Shown here: one piece after another, positions 45,013-56,100 of the stretch
How the letters are laid out: each line of letters opens with the position of its first letter
Position numbering within the stretch: the first letter of the stretch is position 1
Source: Lucinisca nassula
Lineage: Eukaryota > Mollusca > Bivalvia > Lucinida > Lucinidae
Assembly (NCBI GenBank): GCA_963580285.1
Contig: OY757013.1
Location: 155,299,900 to 155,363,899 of the forward strand
Direction: 5' to 3'
Length of the DNA stretch: 64,000 nt
The notes under the pieces: model-generated
Told to the model about the DNA's origin: nothing
Seen by the model: only the letters and a program-made list of their open reading frames with translations
Databases searched by the model: none
Program-made: the position numbers and the translations under genes

Positions 45013-46080
45013 GCTCTTATTCTGACCGGAAGTGAGATCAACGCAATTCTTTCGTCAAGTTCGGAAACAAAAAGTAATCAGTGTGTGCCAGATCAGGAGA
45101 ATAGGGTGGATGGGGTAAGGGTTTGAAACTGTTCCGCACCATTGCATCCACAGAAACTCTAGTATGGACTAGCATTGTCATGTTGCAAAAGCACACCTTT
45201 TGTAATTTGTCCACGCATTTTCTGTTCTACGAGTATAGCTGCATGCCATTGGTCAAAATATTTACATAATGGTCCCCATTAACGTTCTGTCCATGAGGTA
45301 AATACTCAAGCAACAAAACACCATTGATATTCCAAAACACAGTTGCCAAGTCCCTGTCAACTGAAGGTTGAGTCTTGAATTTCACTGCACGCTGAAAGGG
45401 AGACTAGTCCATTACATTACGAAAACACGCCTATTCAAATATATTGGTAAAATTTTAGTACCACAAAGTGAAAATTTTCAATAAAAATCTGGATATTTTT
45501 CATATTTCTGCTCAAAACATAGTTTGTGTGTTACCCGTTAGAGCCGAGGCGGTTCTAACGAGTACCCACAATCTATGTTTATTAGCAGAAATAATAAAAA
45601 TAATGAACACCCCTCTAAACCTCGGATTTACTGTATGAAAGTGGGGTTCAATGGGGTCAGGATTATATAGGCGTGTTTTCGTGATGGTTTAGTCGTATGA
45701 TCCAAGTTCTGTCCCCGTAAAAATTATTTCAAGAAAGTCTACCGGATAAAAAATTGTCTTTCAAAAAATGACTCAGACATGGATAATAGGATAGCTCGTA
45801 GCTCTTTATTAAGGCATTTAGGTACAAAAGGCGCTGAAAGCTCTCATGCCCAGCCGTTCATGTAAACTGGCAAAAACGCTACGCTCAGAAATCTCCAATC
45901 TTCTAGCCATTTCTGAAACTTTCATTCGTATGTCCGGTTTAACTATTGTCCTTAGTCTTTCACTTTTGATATCATCAGTAGCAGTCACATGTCTTCCATT
46001 ACATTGCTCGACTTCCAACATTAGCCGACCACCTTTAATGTCAGCCTCACAATTTTAACCACAATTGAATATATTTCCTG
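45013..46080 (-). pseudogene. mariner-type transposase, interrupted and frameshifted
   Basis: On the minus strand, 45818-46021 encodes the DNA-binding N-terminal part (KVSEMARRLEISERSVFASL, a helix-turn-helix typical of mariner/SETMAR-type proteins). 45030-45410 encodes the catalytic domain, with VFWNINGVLLLEYLPHG, LLQHDNASP (second catalytic Asp) and PPYSPDLAHTDYFLFP (third Asp region). The halves are separated by a MITE A (45415-45686) and by missing sequence that should hold the first catalytic Asp. Frameshifts occur in the catalytic part. It would have been a DD34D-type cut-and-paste transposase and is inactive now. Confidence 0.82.
45415..45686 (-). mobile_element. MITE A copy inside the mariner remnant
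   Basis: Reversed copy from CATTACGAAAACACGCC to GGCGTGTTTTCGTGATG. The left half of the hairpin tip is shortened (GTTAGAGCCGAGGCGGTTCT), leaving little loop. Confidence 0.9.
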
Positions 46081-46286
46081 GTTCATCTTTTTTTCCCAAA
46101 CATGTATCTATCTCATCACTGCTTTGTTCGCATTTGGTGAAGGACATTTGGCAACACTGATGTCTGTCATGTTATTTTACCCCGCACGGACTACAAATAC
46201 TAGACTACTGATAAAATGTCGTGTAACTATGTATTAAGCATCGATGTATAATATGTGAAAAACATGCACTTACCACGTGTCAGTTT

Positions 46287-46525
46287 TTTTTTTTTTTTTT
46301 TTTTTTTTGTTTGGGTTTTACGGCCCTTTCAAGATTATTTCACTCATATCGTGCCGATCGTTAATCATAGGTGGGTGAAAACCGGAGTACCCGGAGAAAA
46401 ACCACCTGACCTTCCGTTGCAGAACTTGGCGTCTCACACGTGACCCGAGCGAGGCTCGAACCCACGGCGGTGAGAGACCTAATGGCTAAGAGTCGGCGCT
46501 CTTATCCATTAGGCCACGGAGGCCC
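46287..46525 (-). mobile_element. tRNA-derived SINE (family E')
   Basis: The minus strand starts GGGCCTCCGTGGCCTAATGG (A box region) with B box GGTTCGAGCC. The body has GTGAGACGCCAAGTTCTGCA and GGTTTTTCTCCGGGTAC. The 3' end is an A-run, seen as a T-tract at 46286-46308. Confidence 0.82.
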
Positions 46526-46589
46526 GTCCTAAACCACGTGTCAGTTACAGGGTTAGACCAGTTAAATATTGAACGACCCTCGTACAACA

Positions 46590-46895
46590 TTTTTGCTTTT
46601 GTACTGGAGTTAAACGGCCCAGTCAACACTATTATCGTTTTTGAACCGGTCATTTCACATATTCACAATTTCCTGGACAGGCTTATACGTAAGCGGTTAA
46701 CCAGTTCAGTGTTCATTCTTTCGCCAGAACCTGACAACTGACACTCTTGGATCAGCGGAAGGGATAGAATAACCGTAGAAAAGATTTCATGATCAATCTT
46801 CACGAAAGAATGTTGCCGACCCCGGCGCAGGTATCGAACCTGCGTTCTCTTGATCACTAGTCCGACGCGCATCCGACTGGGCTACCGAGGCCGGC
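46590..46895 (-). mobile_element. SINE family D, full length
   Basis: The minus strand begins GCCGGCCTCGGTAGCCCAGT. It has the best B box of the family (GCAGGTTCGATACCTGCG) and the usual body. The tail is degraded to short AAAG and CAAAA words. Confidence 0.88.
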
Positions 46896-46984
46896 GCACA
46901 TGAGACACCGCATGTGATAGATAACTCAATCACGGCTGATAACTGTGCTTACCGGTGTCAAAAACCCTACATGTACTTACAAGT

Positions 46985-47612
46985 TGGTTGGTGCCTGATG
47001 CTCTGTCTCTGGTCGGACCAACCAGAGTCTTACTTTTTATTTTGCAAAGTAACAGTTTTTTAGGTATTTTAGTTTAAGATGACGTAAAGACGTCTTGGGC
47101 TTAGGAGGTAATAAGTTAGTATTTTGAGAATAGAAAGAAATGCGTTTATTTACTAGTTTTAAAATGTAAAGCCCTGCTACCAATGAAACCGATAGGGTTT
47201 ATATTCATGGACTTGTTGGAACTTACCACGCACAAGTTCTGATGTTTACCTCCCAGAACTTCAGTTAAATAAAGCAAATTCTTTTGATACCGAGGCCCGG
47301 CCCCGTTTTTGGATTTACATCTATCTATTGAAGATGGGTTTGTTTGTAGCAAAATTTATGATAAATGCGATGATTTTGATTTTGAGATTGTAAACTTTCC
47401 TTTTTTGTATGGCGATGTTCCTCGTGCGCCATTCTATGTCGTTTATATTTCGTATTTAATTCGATTTGTCAGAGTGTGTAGTCGTGTAACTGACTTCAAC
47501 ACTCTTAATACATTGGTCACGGCTTATTTGTGTTTCATTCCCTTTGATGTCTCTGATGGGGGCTGTGGGTTAATTGTATCGATTCCTGATCATTGCCTCC
47601 CCTTCTACTTTT
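46985..47612 (+). pseudogene. Retroelement P pieces: tail start, RT fragment, tail end
   Basis: 46985-47030 is the start of a P tail (GGTGCCTGATGCTCTGTC). 47228-47515 encodes part of the RT region (DLHLSIEDGFVCSKIYDK, DFDFEIVNFPFL, VTDFNT) with one frameshift near 47300. It is fused directly to a tail end at 47516-47612 (GATTCCTGATCATTGCC). The fusion skips the rest of the ORF, an internal deletion of P. Confidence 0.72.
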
Positions 47613-47617
47613 AAAAG

Positions 47618-47656
47618 CGTCAAAATTATATACGTGTAGGTGTGTTTTCGTGATGC
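47618..47656 (-). mobile_element. Solo MITE A terminus
   Basis: GTCAAAATTATATACGTGTA followed by GGTGTGTTTTCGTGATG is an isolated left end of MITE A, reversed, with no hairpin attached. Confidence 0.7.
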
Positions 47657-48117
47657 ATCAAAATTTCGAGAAAGTATAAACCGTAAATGTACAAATGCAG
47701 TTTATAGGCGATTTAAATGCGGTATTTTACAAACATTTGTTGCAAAACGTGCATAAGGACTGTAATTTTCAAAGGAGACATAATAACTCACCAATTTATC
47801 AATTTTGGTATATTGTGTTTTAATATACTATGTAAAATAATTTTAGCAAACGTTTGTAAAGTGACGTCATACCATGTGCTAGATATTAAAAAATATCTTA
47901 AAAATCCAAACATATAGGGCAAACGATTGGAATTAAGACCCGTAAACAATTATCAAATTGGCCAAGAATCAAGGCTGATATGGCATTACGTCGTTTTCTG
48001 GCATCCGTCATACAAAACTGATACTGTGATCGTCCCAAAAAGTCAACACAAGAATGAATCATCAGTTCGAGAACCAGAATGACAAAAAGCCGCTGAAAAA
48101 TTCCCACAAAATAGAAG
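47657..48117. other. No recognisable gene
   Basis: Nothing supportable. 47930-48115 stays open on the minus strand next to a P tail but has no recognisable domain. Confidence 0.4.
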
Positions 48118-48275
48118 TGGAGGAAATAATCAGGAATCGATACAATCAATCCAGATCTCCGATCAGAGACACCCAAGGGAAAGACACACAAACACGAAAT
48201 AATTAGACCCTAATAAAAACATCAATAGCGGGAGGCCAAAATGACAGTTACTGTCCCACAAAATGGCAGCAATGG
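48118..48275 (-). mobile_element. Retroelement P 3' tail fragment
   Basis: GTGGAGGAAATAATCAGGAA, TCAGAGACACCCAAGGGAAA and ACATCAATAGCGGGAGGCC match the end of the P tail in reverse orientation. Confidence 0.7.
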
Positions 48276-48399
48276 TCATTTTTCCGCTGCATTATGATCT
48301 GATAAAAAGAAAATTACTTTTGTAAGAAAACGTAGCTTTCTTTAGGGGCCGCTGGAAGGGTGTAGTCTGGGTGGCGTTTCCTGCGCTTCTTTTTGTATA

Positions 48400-48480
48400 A
48401 TTTTTGGCGATAACAGAAATTCATATAATAAAATGGGGTTTAGAGGGTCTTCATGGCACGAACTTGCTAATATGATATTA
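48400..48480 (-). mobile_element. MITE B arm fragment
   Basis: AAAATGGGGTTTAGAGGGTC and CATGGCACGAACTTGCTAAT correspond to the left arm and end of a reversed MITE B; the hairpin is absent. Confidence 0.5.
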
Positions 48481-48767
48481 TGCAGTGTACAGTACTTTTT
48501 ATCGGAGATGTTATGTTTAAAGTCCACTGTGGACACGAGCTGCCACATAGAATTGGTTTCACCAAGATCTCGCTGCAAGATCAGAAATGGTTAATTTTAG
48601 AAGATCTGTTCTAGTAAATACAGTCTACAGTTGAACATGAATTTTCCATTTGCTTATACTCTGCCAAACGATCCGGTCATGTTACTTTAGTGCTTTATGT
48701 GATAGCATGGTTTTGGATCGTGATGGTGAATAACGCCTAAGCTGCACAAAGAGCAAGTTCATGTATT

Positions 48768-48978
48768 TGAGCCAGCGCATGACAAAACCTACAATAAGAC
48801 ATGTGCATCCGCGCAGTCTGATCAGAGTCTTCGTAGTGCGCTCTTTGGATAGCTAAGGACCCAATGGTCCTTCATGCAGCACGAGGAGTCTCTGGTTAGA
48901 CTGTATTGATGCGCAGGATTATCTAAATCTTCGATGTGCGCACATGTCTTATTGTAGGTTTTGTCGTGCGCTGGCTCA
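48768..48978. mobile_element. Foldback element K, copy 1
   Basis: Ends TGAGCCAGCGCATGACAAAA and TTTTGTCGTGCGCTGGCTCA continue inward as CCTACAATAAGACATGTGC against GCACATGTCTTATTGTAGG, about 40 bp of near-perfect inverted repeat. The interior contains GCGCAGTCTGATCAGAGTCT and GATGCGCAGGATTATCT. Confidence 0.85.
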
Positions 48979-49035
48979 TTTTTACATTGGCATCAGTACA
49001 TATTTCAAAAATAAGACAGTAACAGGTTATGCCGC

Positions 49036-49806
49036 TTTGAATGTTTTTGTAAACTTTTCGTTTCCGACCGGATGACTCCTACATGTTACATCCGATTAAG
49101 CTGAAACTTCATATATAGTTAAACCATGATGTGGGACATATTGTTTCGAGGTTACGGTCCACCAAATACTAATAGAGTTATACCCCTTTGAATGGAGTGT
49201 TAACTTTTCGTTTCCGGATAGCTCCTCCTACAGATTACATCCAATCAAGATGAAACTTCATACAGAGTTAGACCATGATGTGGGGCAGCGCATATTGTTT
49301 TGAGGTTACGCTATACCAAATAATAATAGAGTTATGCCCCCTTTGAATTTTTTTTGTAAACTTTTAATTTCGGGATAACTCCTCCAACAGTTTACATCTG
49401 ATCAAGCTGAAACTTCATACATAGTTAGACCATGATTTGGGGCAGCGCATAATAGTTCGAGGTTACGGTCCACCAAATAATATTAGGGTTAATCCGCTTT
49501 GAATGTTTTTGTAAACTTTTCGTTTCCGGATGACCCCTACATTTTACATCCGATTAAGCTGAAGCTTCATATATAGTTAAACCATGATGTGGGACATATT
49601 GTTTCGAGGTTACGGTCCACCAATTTATAGTAGAGTTATGCCTCTTTGAAAAATGCTTAAAACATTTTGCTTCCTGATAACTTCATCATTTTACTTCCGA
49701 TGTTGCTGAAACTTTACATACAGTAAGACCATGATATGGAACAGTGCATATTGTTTTGAGACTACGGTTCGCCAAATATTACCAGAGTTATACCCTGCTT
49801 GCGGAG
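49036..49806 (+). repeat. ~152-bp-period tandem array, five units
   Basis: Units start near 49037, 49190, 49340, 49497 and 49645. Each has GTAAACTTTTCGTTTCCGG, TTACATCCGATTAAGCTGAA, AGTTAAACCATGATGTGGG and GAGGTTACGGTCCACCAAAT. The array ends CCCTGCTTGCGGAGCTCTTG, directly before a truncated MITE A. Confidence 0.85.
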
Positions 49807-49811
49807 CTCTT

Positions 49812-50009
49812 GTTTTTCTTATTTCTGTTCGAAAACATAGATTGTGGGTACTCGTTAGAACTGACTCAATAAGGCGATTCTAACGAGTACCCAAATTTAT
49901 ATTTTGAGCAGAAATAAGAAAAATATCGCAATTTTTCCTCTTAAAATTTTCGTTTTTCTGTGGACAAATTACACTCAGTCTGTATTTGTATAGACATGTT
50001 TTCGTAATG
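49812..50009 (+). mobile_element. MITE A, left arm missing
   Basis: The copy starts at the TTTTTCTTATTTCTG block, keeps the hairpin (49840-49905) and right arm, and ends TTTTCGTAATG. The left ~100 bp are replaced by the tandem array end. Confidence 0.8.
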
Positions 50010-50019
50010 ATAAAAGGTA

Positions 50020-50780
50020 GCGGAAAAGGCAATGATTAGGAATTGAAACAATTACCTTACACCTCCAATCCAAGACACCATCAACATATACCAACTTCAA
50101 CGTAATTAAAACCTCACAAGCGGAAAGCCAAATAGACAGTTTCTTTCTCACAAAATTTGCCAAACGGACTCCAAAATAATCGGATATTAGCAGTACATGC
50201 ATGCAAAAATCGTCAATAAAAATAATACTAAAAAAAATGCTTGTGTGGTTTGTGTGTGTGTGTTGGGGGGGGGGGGGGGGGCTTAAGATGGTTATTTTTC
50301 TTGGCCACAATCCTCGCCCTTGGTTCCGTCTCGGTTTTGGAAGAACAATTTATTTAGTTCGCGAGAAAGGTTTCATCACGAAAACACGCCTATATAATTT
50401 TGACCTCCTTGAACCCCACTTTTATATAGTAAAACTGGGGTTTCTGGGGTATACCTTATTTTTCTGATTTCTGCTCTAAAATATAGATTGTGGGTACTCG
50501 TTAGAACCGCCTCGATGAGGCGGGTCTAACGAGTGCCCACAATCTATATTTTGAGCAGAATTAAGAAAAAAAATCACAATTTTTCATCATAAAATTTTCA
50601 TTTTTTCGGCGATAAAGGTGGCAATGTATTTGTATAGGCGTGTTTGCGTAATGTAGTTCGCGTGAAAGGTTTCTTAGTAATCAGTGCAACAACTCCGAGA
50701 ACAATACAGAGGTGAAACAACGATGAGGGCGCGACAACATGAAATAACTGAAAGGCTGGAGCAAAATATAACAAAAAGTT
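50020..50780 (-). mobile_element. Retroelement P 3' tail, interrupted by MITE A
   Basis: Reversed P tail sequence occurs at about 50028-50370 and 50654-50780 (GGCAATGATTAGGAATTGA, AGCGGAAAGCCAAATAGACA, CACAATCCTCGCCCTTGG, TCAGTGCAACAACTCCGAG). A G-run of about 19 bases lies at 50262-50280. A MITE A copy splits the tail. Confidence 0.78.
50374..50653 (+). mobile_element. MITE A copy with 20-bp flanking repeats
   Basis: A well-preserved copy with ends CATCACGAAAACACGCC and GGCGTGTTTGCGTAATG and an almost perfect hairpin at 50479-50551. It is flanked by TAGTTCGCGAGAAAGGTTTC (50355-50374) and TAGTTCGCGTGAAAGGTTTC (50654-50673). Confidence 0.92.
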
Positions 50781-50793
50781 GAACTCCAGAAAA

Positions 50794-50872
50794 ATGCGAC
50801 CAGAATCGGACTCGAACCGGCGACCCCTTGCTAACAAGGAAAGTGCTCTACTGACTAAGCTATCCGGGCGCT
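50794..50872 (-). other. tRNA-like sequence
   Basis: The minus strand reads AGCGCCCGGATAGCTTAGTC (A box region) and GCCGGTTCGAGTCCG (B box). The anticodon loop is 6 bases and the acceptor strands pair poorly. A second, partial copy lies at 51137-51203. Probably a SINE head. Confidence 0.5.
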
Positions 50873-51136
50873 GATTACATTTCCTCACTTAAACTTTGAA
50901 ACTAAACTTAGAGATTAAACAGCACTATTGATGAAGTACGGGTAACCCTTTTACAGGCTCCACAACTGCACTTAATACCGGCTGTTGCATATAAATACAT
51001 AACTGTTTAAGAAATGAAGTTGAAAACTGCGACCAGGACTGAGCCTTTCGGGCGCTGATAACATTTCCTCAACAACTGCACTTAACACCGGCTGCTGTAT
51101 ATAACTTCATAACTCTTTAAGAAATGAAGTTGAAAA

Positions 51137-51203
51137 ATGCGCCCAGAACCGGACTCGAACCGGCGATCCCTTGCTTACATGGCAAATGCTCTACAGACTG
51201 AAA
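51137..51203 (-). other. Partial tRNA-like sequence
   Basis: AATGCGCCCAGAACCGGACT and CGAACCGGCGATCCCTTGC repeat the 3' half of the tRNA-like sequence at 50794. The head beyond CTCTACAGACTGA is lost. Confidence 0.45.
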
Positions 51204-51330
51204 AACATGTGTTGTCTTTTCATTTTCAGTTTAATTTAATATTACAACAAAAGTCATGCAGATACCCAGTCTTTTACTCTACCTGTTATACGAAACGCAT
51301 GCTTGAGCTAAATATGGCAACACATAACAC

Positions 51331-51465
51331 TGGCGACAGGGCTTGAGATGTCATTTCATCTCAATGTCGGGTAAAAGCCCCACAAAATTGGACGCAGCGT
51401 CTCCAAATGACCTTTACAGTGTTGACGGGGACGTTAAACCTCAAATCAAACAAACAAACAAACAC
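51331..51465 (+). mobile_element. SINE family C, 5'-truncated
   Basis: Starts at GGCGACAGGGCTTGAGATG and runs through CATCTCAATGTCGGG, TTGACGGGGACGTTAAACC and a CAAACAAACAAAC tail. ACATAACACTG precedes (51321) and follows (51464) the copy, a likely target-site duplication. Confidence 0.88.
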
Positions 51466-51567
51466 ATAACACTGAAATCTTATTTGCTGCAAATACGTGT
51501 CATGCAACATATTGCCTTTACAATCTGACACAAACATTACCGTAAAATAACGATAGCACATCCCCAT

Positions 51568-52120
51568 CATTACGAAAACACGCCTATACAAATACATTGC
51601 CAATTGTTTGGCCAAAAATTATAAATTTTAAGATGAAAAATTGCCCAGGTTCTAAAAATATTCGTTCAACAGAGGAAACATCTGTGGACTGAATATATAA
51701 GAACAGAGGAAAAATCCTCTGTTGATCAGAGTTGAAACCCTTGGCATGTACTTTCTGATCCCTGTCCAAAGACTCTACAGAAAAATCCTCTGTTTAATGT
51801 GGTATTGTGTACAACTGAAAAGGAAGGAAAAACTGAAAAAGGCACTGTAACGTGCGGCATCGAACAGGGTCGAAATTGGAAAAGCCCTTCTAAAGAAAAG
51901 AAATTTCCTCTGTTCTATCCATGCTTGTTCTTATTTATGCTCAAAACATAGATTGCGGGGACTCGATAGAATCGCGTCGACGAGACGGTTCTATCGAGTA
52001 CCCACAATCTATGTTTTTGAGCTGAAATAAGAAAAATAATGTATACCCCTTTAACCCCAGTTTTACTATATAAAAGTGGGGTATGAGGGGTCAAAATTAT
52101 ATAGGCGTGTTCTTGTAATG
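51568..52120 (-). mobile_element. MITE A copy with a 284-bp insert
   Basis: Reversed copy from CATTACGAAAACACGCC to GGCGTGTTCTTGTAATG. Right-arm sequence stops at about 51643 and resumes at 51928 with GTTCTTATTTATGCTCAAAA. Its hairpin carries paired changes: CTCGATAGAATCG on the left and CGGTTCTATCGAG on the right. Confidence 0.85.
51644..51927. mobile_element. Unclassified insert with repeated CCTCTGTT motifs
   Basis: A 284-bp segment inside a MITE A. AACAGAGG or its complement CCTCTGTT occurs five times, including a perfect 22-bp palindrome centred near 51712. It has no coding capacity and does not match other repeats in the window. Confidence 0.55.
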
Positions 52121-52179
52121 TGCTAGAATGGTGTCTTCTTGATTTCTTGAACTGAAATTTTTCAGATTAAAATCTATGA

Positions 52180-52345
52180 CTTTTTTAATATGTCCGGCAA
52201 AACATAGACTGGGGGTGCTCGCACTAAAGAGTACCATAATCGATGTATTTTTTTTTCTAAAATACGGAAAATAAAATATACCCTTGTAACCTCCACTATA
52301 CACTATATAAATTGGGGTTCGCATGGGTGATAATTACACCCATTT
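52180..52345 (-). mobile_element. Decayed MITE A core
   Basis: GGCAAAACATAGACTGGGGG, AGAGTACCATAATCGATGTA and the TATACCCTTGTAACC…AAATTGGGGTTCG arm match the hairpin and left arm of MITE A. The termini are lost. Confidence 0.6.
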
Positions 52346-52594
52346 GTTTACCTGGTGTAGTTATAAATAGATGAACAACATAATCAATGATTTTTTCAGA
52401 CCTACACAAGGAAACCGTCAGACTCGATTTTAGGTTATTGAATTTGAAAACATATCTAAGACTTCCATGTTTCAGTCTCATACATTTATTGGTTTTACTA
52501 AGCTCAAATAAGTAGTCTGTAAGTGCATATGCGTGTAGATGAAAGCGCATGTTTCCACTGAGAAGCATCCGTCACCATGACACAGCAAGTTCGT

Positions 52595-52855
52595 AACTCT
52601 GACAAATATGATAACAAAGTTGGAATGAATGCAATTACAAGGAATCGATACAATTACCGAACACCTTCCGGTCGACGCACCAAATGGAAAGATGGATGCA
52701 AAGATAAACAAGTAAAAAGCATGAACTACCATGTTTCTTCCTTAACAGTCAAAACGGCTATCCAAAATAAACAAAAATACCAGCACATACACGAAAGGCA
52801 TACAATGACAATTATACACTGCAACAGAATGACCGCCTTGGAAAGGTAAGTAAAG
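52595..52855 (-). mobile_element. Degenerate P 3' tail
   Basis: GGAATCGATACAATTACC, GACGCACCAAATGGAAAG, GGCTATCCAAAATAAAC and GACCGCCTTGGAAAGG keep the reversed P tail order with heavy divergence. Confidence 0.6.
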
Positions 52856-53137
52856 ACCTAACCGATTGGTACATCTCTCAACCTGTGTTCTCCATAGGTT
52901 TACACGACGTCGTGTAATTTGCTCAGACCGCGCCTGAAGATGTTCTTACTCATAAGAGATGTAGAACATATAAATCAAACGACAGGTTTTTTTTTTATTT
53001 TTTCATGTGAGAGGTCGAGTCGGTGGGAAGTTGCTGTGTGGCTTTCATTGCCGGGACTGCCTTGGCTTCAGTAGGGCAAGAACCTATTGCGCTTGCATCA
53101 GGTGCGGGTTGTGGACAGGTTTTCTTAATGATTTAGC

Positions 53138-56100
53138 TCGCCGGAGCCAAGGCTTCGGGGAGCTTCTAGGATAGGGAGTTGTATCTCGTTCGTTGTTGTC
53201 ATCCTCGCCGACATTTTCACACATCATATCCTCTGAAACTACTGGGGCAATTGAAACAAAATTACATGTAGAGCCCAATGGGAAAGAGAAACAAATGTTT
53301 GTTTGAAAGGACTGGGTCACATGACCAAAATGGCCGCCGTGCCCGCATATGTTAAAAACCTTTAACAATTTCTCTTTCGAAATCAAGCTGCAGATGACCT
53401 AGAAACTTGGTACGCAGCATCGGAGACTCGGGCCCTACCAAGTTTTTCAAATGGTGACACTGACCAAGCTCAAATGTGGTCATTTAAGCATTTATATATT
53501 AAAAAAGAAAAGCAGTGGATTTTTTTTCTGATTCAATTGCAGACCGTGGCATTAGAATCGATATCTTCAATCAGCTAAATGGAAGTTTTTCAAGTCCAAA
53601 GGTCAATATCATTTTTACTGACCTTCGTCCTGGATGGCTCAGATTTAGGATTTTTATCTTCTTCTCCAGTAAATTGCTGTACTGATTGAAACCAAATGAC
53701 ATATGGAGCCTCTATAATTGAGTCGTGGGATCGGAGTAAGGTGACCAAGATGATCGCCATGCCCAAATATGGTAAAAACATATAAAACTCTTCTTCTCTG
53801 GAATCAAATGGACCATGACATTCAGACATGGAATACACCATTAGGGACTTTGGCCCTACCAAATTTGCTATGCCCTAAACTTTGAAGAAGATGTTGGGGT
53901 GCATAATACTTTAGGGGCGTTTTTCCGTTCAGCCGTTTGTCCGTCCGTTACGCATTTTTATGCATAGCAAAACTTAAGAACCATGCATGGTAGGGTTTTG
54001 AAATGCCATATATGGACTCATTATAAGAAAATAACTGACATGTATTTTAATCATCAGTATTATTCCCTTTCCTGATTTATGGCCCCATCACGAAAACACG
54101 CCTATATAATTTTGACCCCCTTGAACCCCACTTTTATATAGTAAAACTGAGGTTTCCGGGGGTATACCTCATTTTTCTTTATTTCTGCTCTAAAATATAA
54201 ATTGTGGGTACTCGTTAGAACCGCCCCGATGAAGCGGTTCTAACGAGTGCCCACAATCTATATTTGGAGCAGAAATAATTTCTTATCTCTGCTCTAAAAT
54301 ATATATTGTGTGTACATGTTAGAACCGCCCCGATGAGGCGGTGTTAACGAGTGCCAGCAATCTATATTTGGAGCAGAAATAAGAAAAATATCACAATTTT
54401 TCATTATAAAATTTTCATTTTTCGGCGACAAAGGTGACAATGTATTTGTATAGTCGCGTAATGTTTGAACAAGTGGATGGAGTCTTGTCAGCAAAATCTC
54501 TCAAAAACTGTTTAAGGCAGAGCTTTGATACTTGATTAGGGGATTGCTTGTGATGAGTAGATGACAAGGTTTACTTTTGAAGCAGTTCAGGAAAATACTT
54601 CATGAGTTATGGCCTTTCGTATGACCTTTGGACAGTTATGCACTGCATGCTTTGTCATGCATAACACAATTTTAGAACCATGTATGATAGGGTTGTGAAA
54701 TTTCATATATGGATTCCTCATAAAAGTACAGCTGACATATATTTTTTCTCGTCAGGATTATACCCTTTTCCTGAGTTTTGGTCCTTTGAAATAATCAGGA
54801 GAAATTTTAACAGCGAACTATCTCAAAACCAATTGAAGTTAGAGCCTTGAAAAATGATGAGTGGATTGCTAGTGGTGGGTAGATGAACTGAAGAAATTCG
54901 AGAAAAAAAATTACTTCATGAGTTATGGCACTTTGTAACTTTGGGCATTTGACATTGCATGCTTTGTGATGCATAGCAAAACTTTAGAACCTTGTATGCT
55001 AGGGTTTTGAAATTTCAAATATGAATTCCTCATGAAAAAAGTAAAAACAAAAAATGATGCTAATTTTCTCTCTCATCAGGATTATGCCCCTATCCTGAGT
55101 CATGGCCCTTTGTGAAAAATTTGGTTGAAATCTTGTCAGCAAAATATCTCAAAAACTATTAAAGTTATAGCCTTGAAATCTGACGGTTGCACTGCTAGTG
55201 ATGAGAAGATGAACTGATTGAGTCAATAAAACAGAGTCTGCTATTTCCGTTTATTTGCTGTATTCCTTGCTTCCAAAGGATCTAACTTCAGAACTTATTT
55301 TCAATAAATTCTGAAAAATACTTCATGAGTTGTGGCATTTTGTAATTTTGGGCATTTGTACATTGCATCATTGAAGATAGCGACTTGAAAGTTGATGAAC
55401 GGATTGGTAGTGATTAGAAGTTAACCTGATGTGAATAAATTCTAAAAAAAAGAATTAAAATTTTGTTCTTTTGGTTATGGCCCTTAAAAATGTTTGGCAT
55501 TAAGGGCAAAGCATATGGTTGGGGGTATATTGTTTTACAAACACCATTTCTAGTTCAAATTATGACCTTTGGTTGACCCAAGGCCTATTTTGTATCAAAG
55601 TAGAAGTGGAGGCAAAGTTAAATTTGGCCACTGGACAAACGACAAACCAATACATTTTTCTGAATCTATTGTAGCCCGATATTTGCAATCAGCTGAATGG
55701 ACGTGTATCAATTCCAAAATGTCAGTCATTTACTGACATTTTCCTGAACAGCTCAGTTTCGGTATTTGTACTATCTTCTTCTCTACTAAAACTGCTAGGC
55801 TGGTAGAAACTAAATCACACGTGGAGCCTCTCGCGGCATGAGACAATGAAAAGTTATTTGTGGAGTTGGAGATACATGACCAAGATGGACGTATATGGTA
55901 AAAACCTGTTGGATATCTTCTTCTCAAATAGCAAATAGCAGATGACCACGAAACTCGGTATGAAGAATTAGGGACGCGGGCCCTTTCAAGTGTGTTCAAA
56001 TGGTGACCTTGATCTTTTTAACATTTATGTCAGCTTTGGTTACTTGGACATTTGTATGGATAAAGGCAAATCAGTGAATCTTTCCATTCTATGGTAGCCT

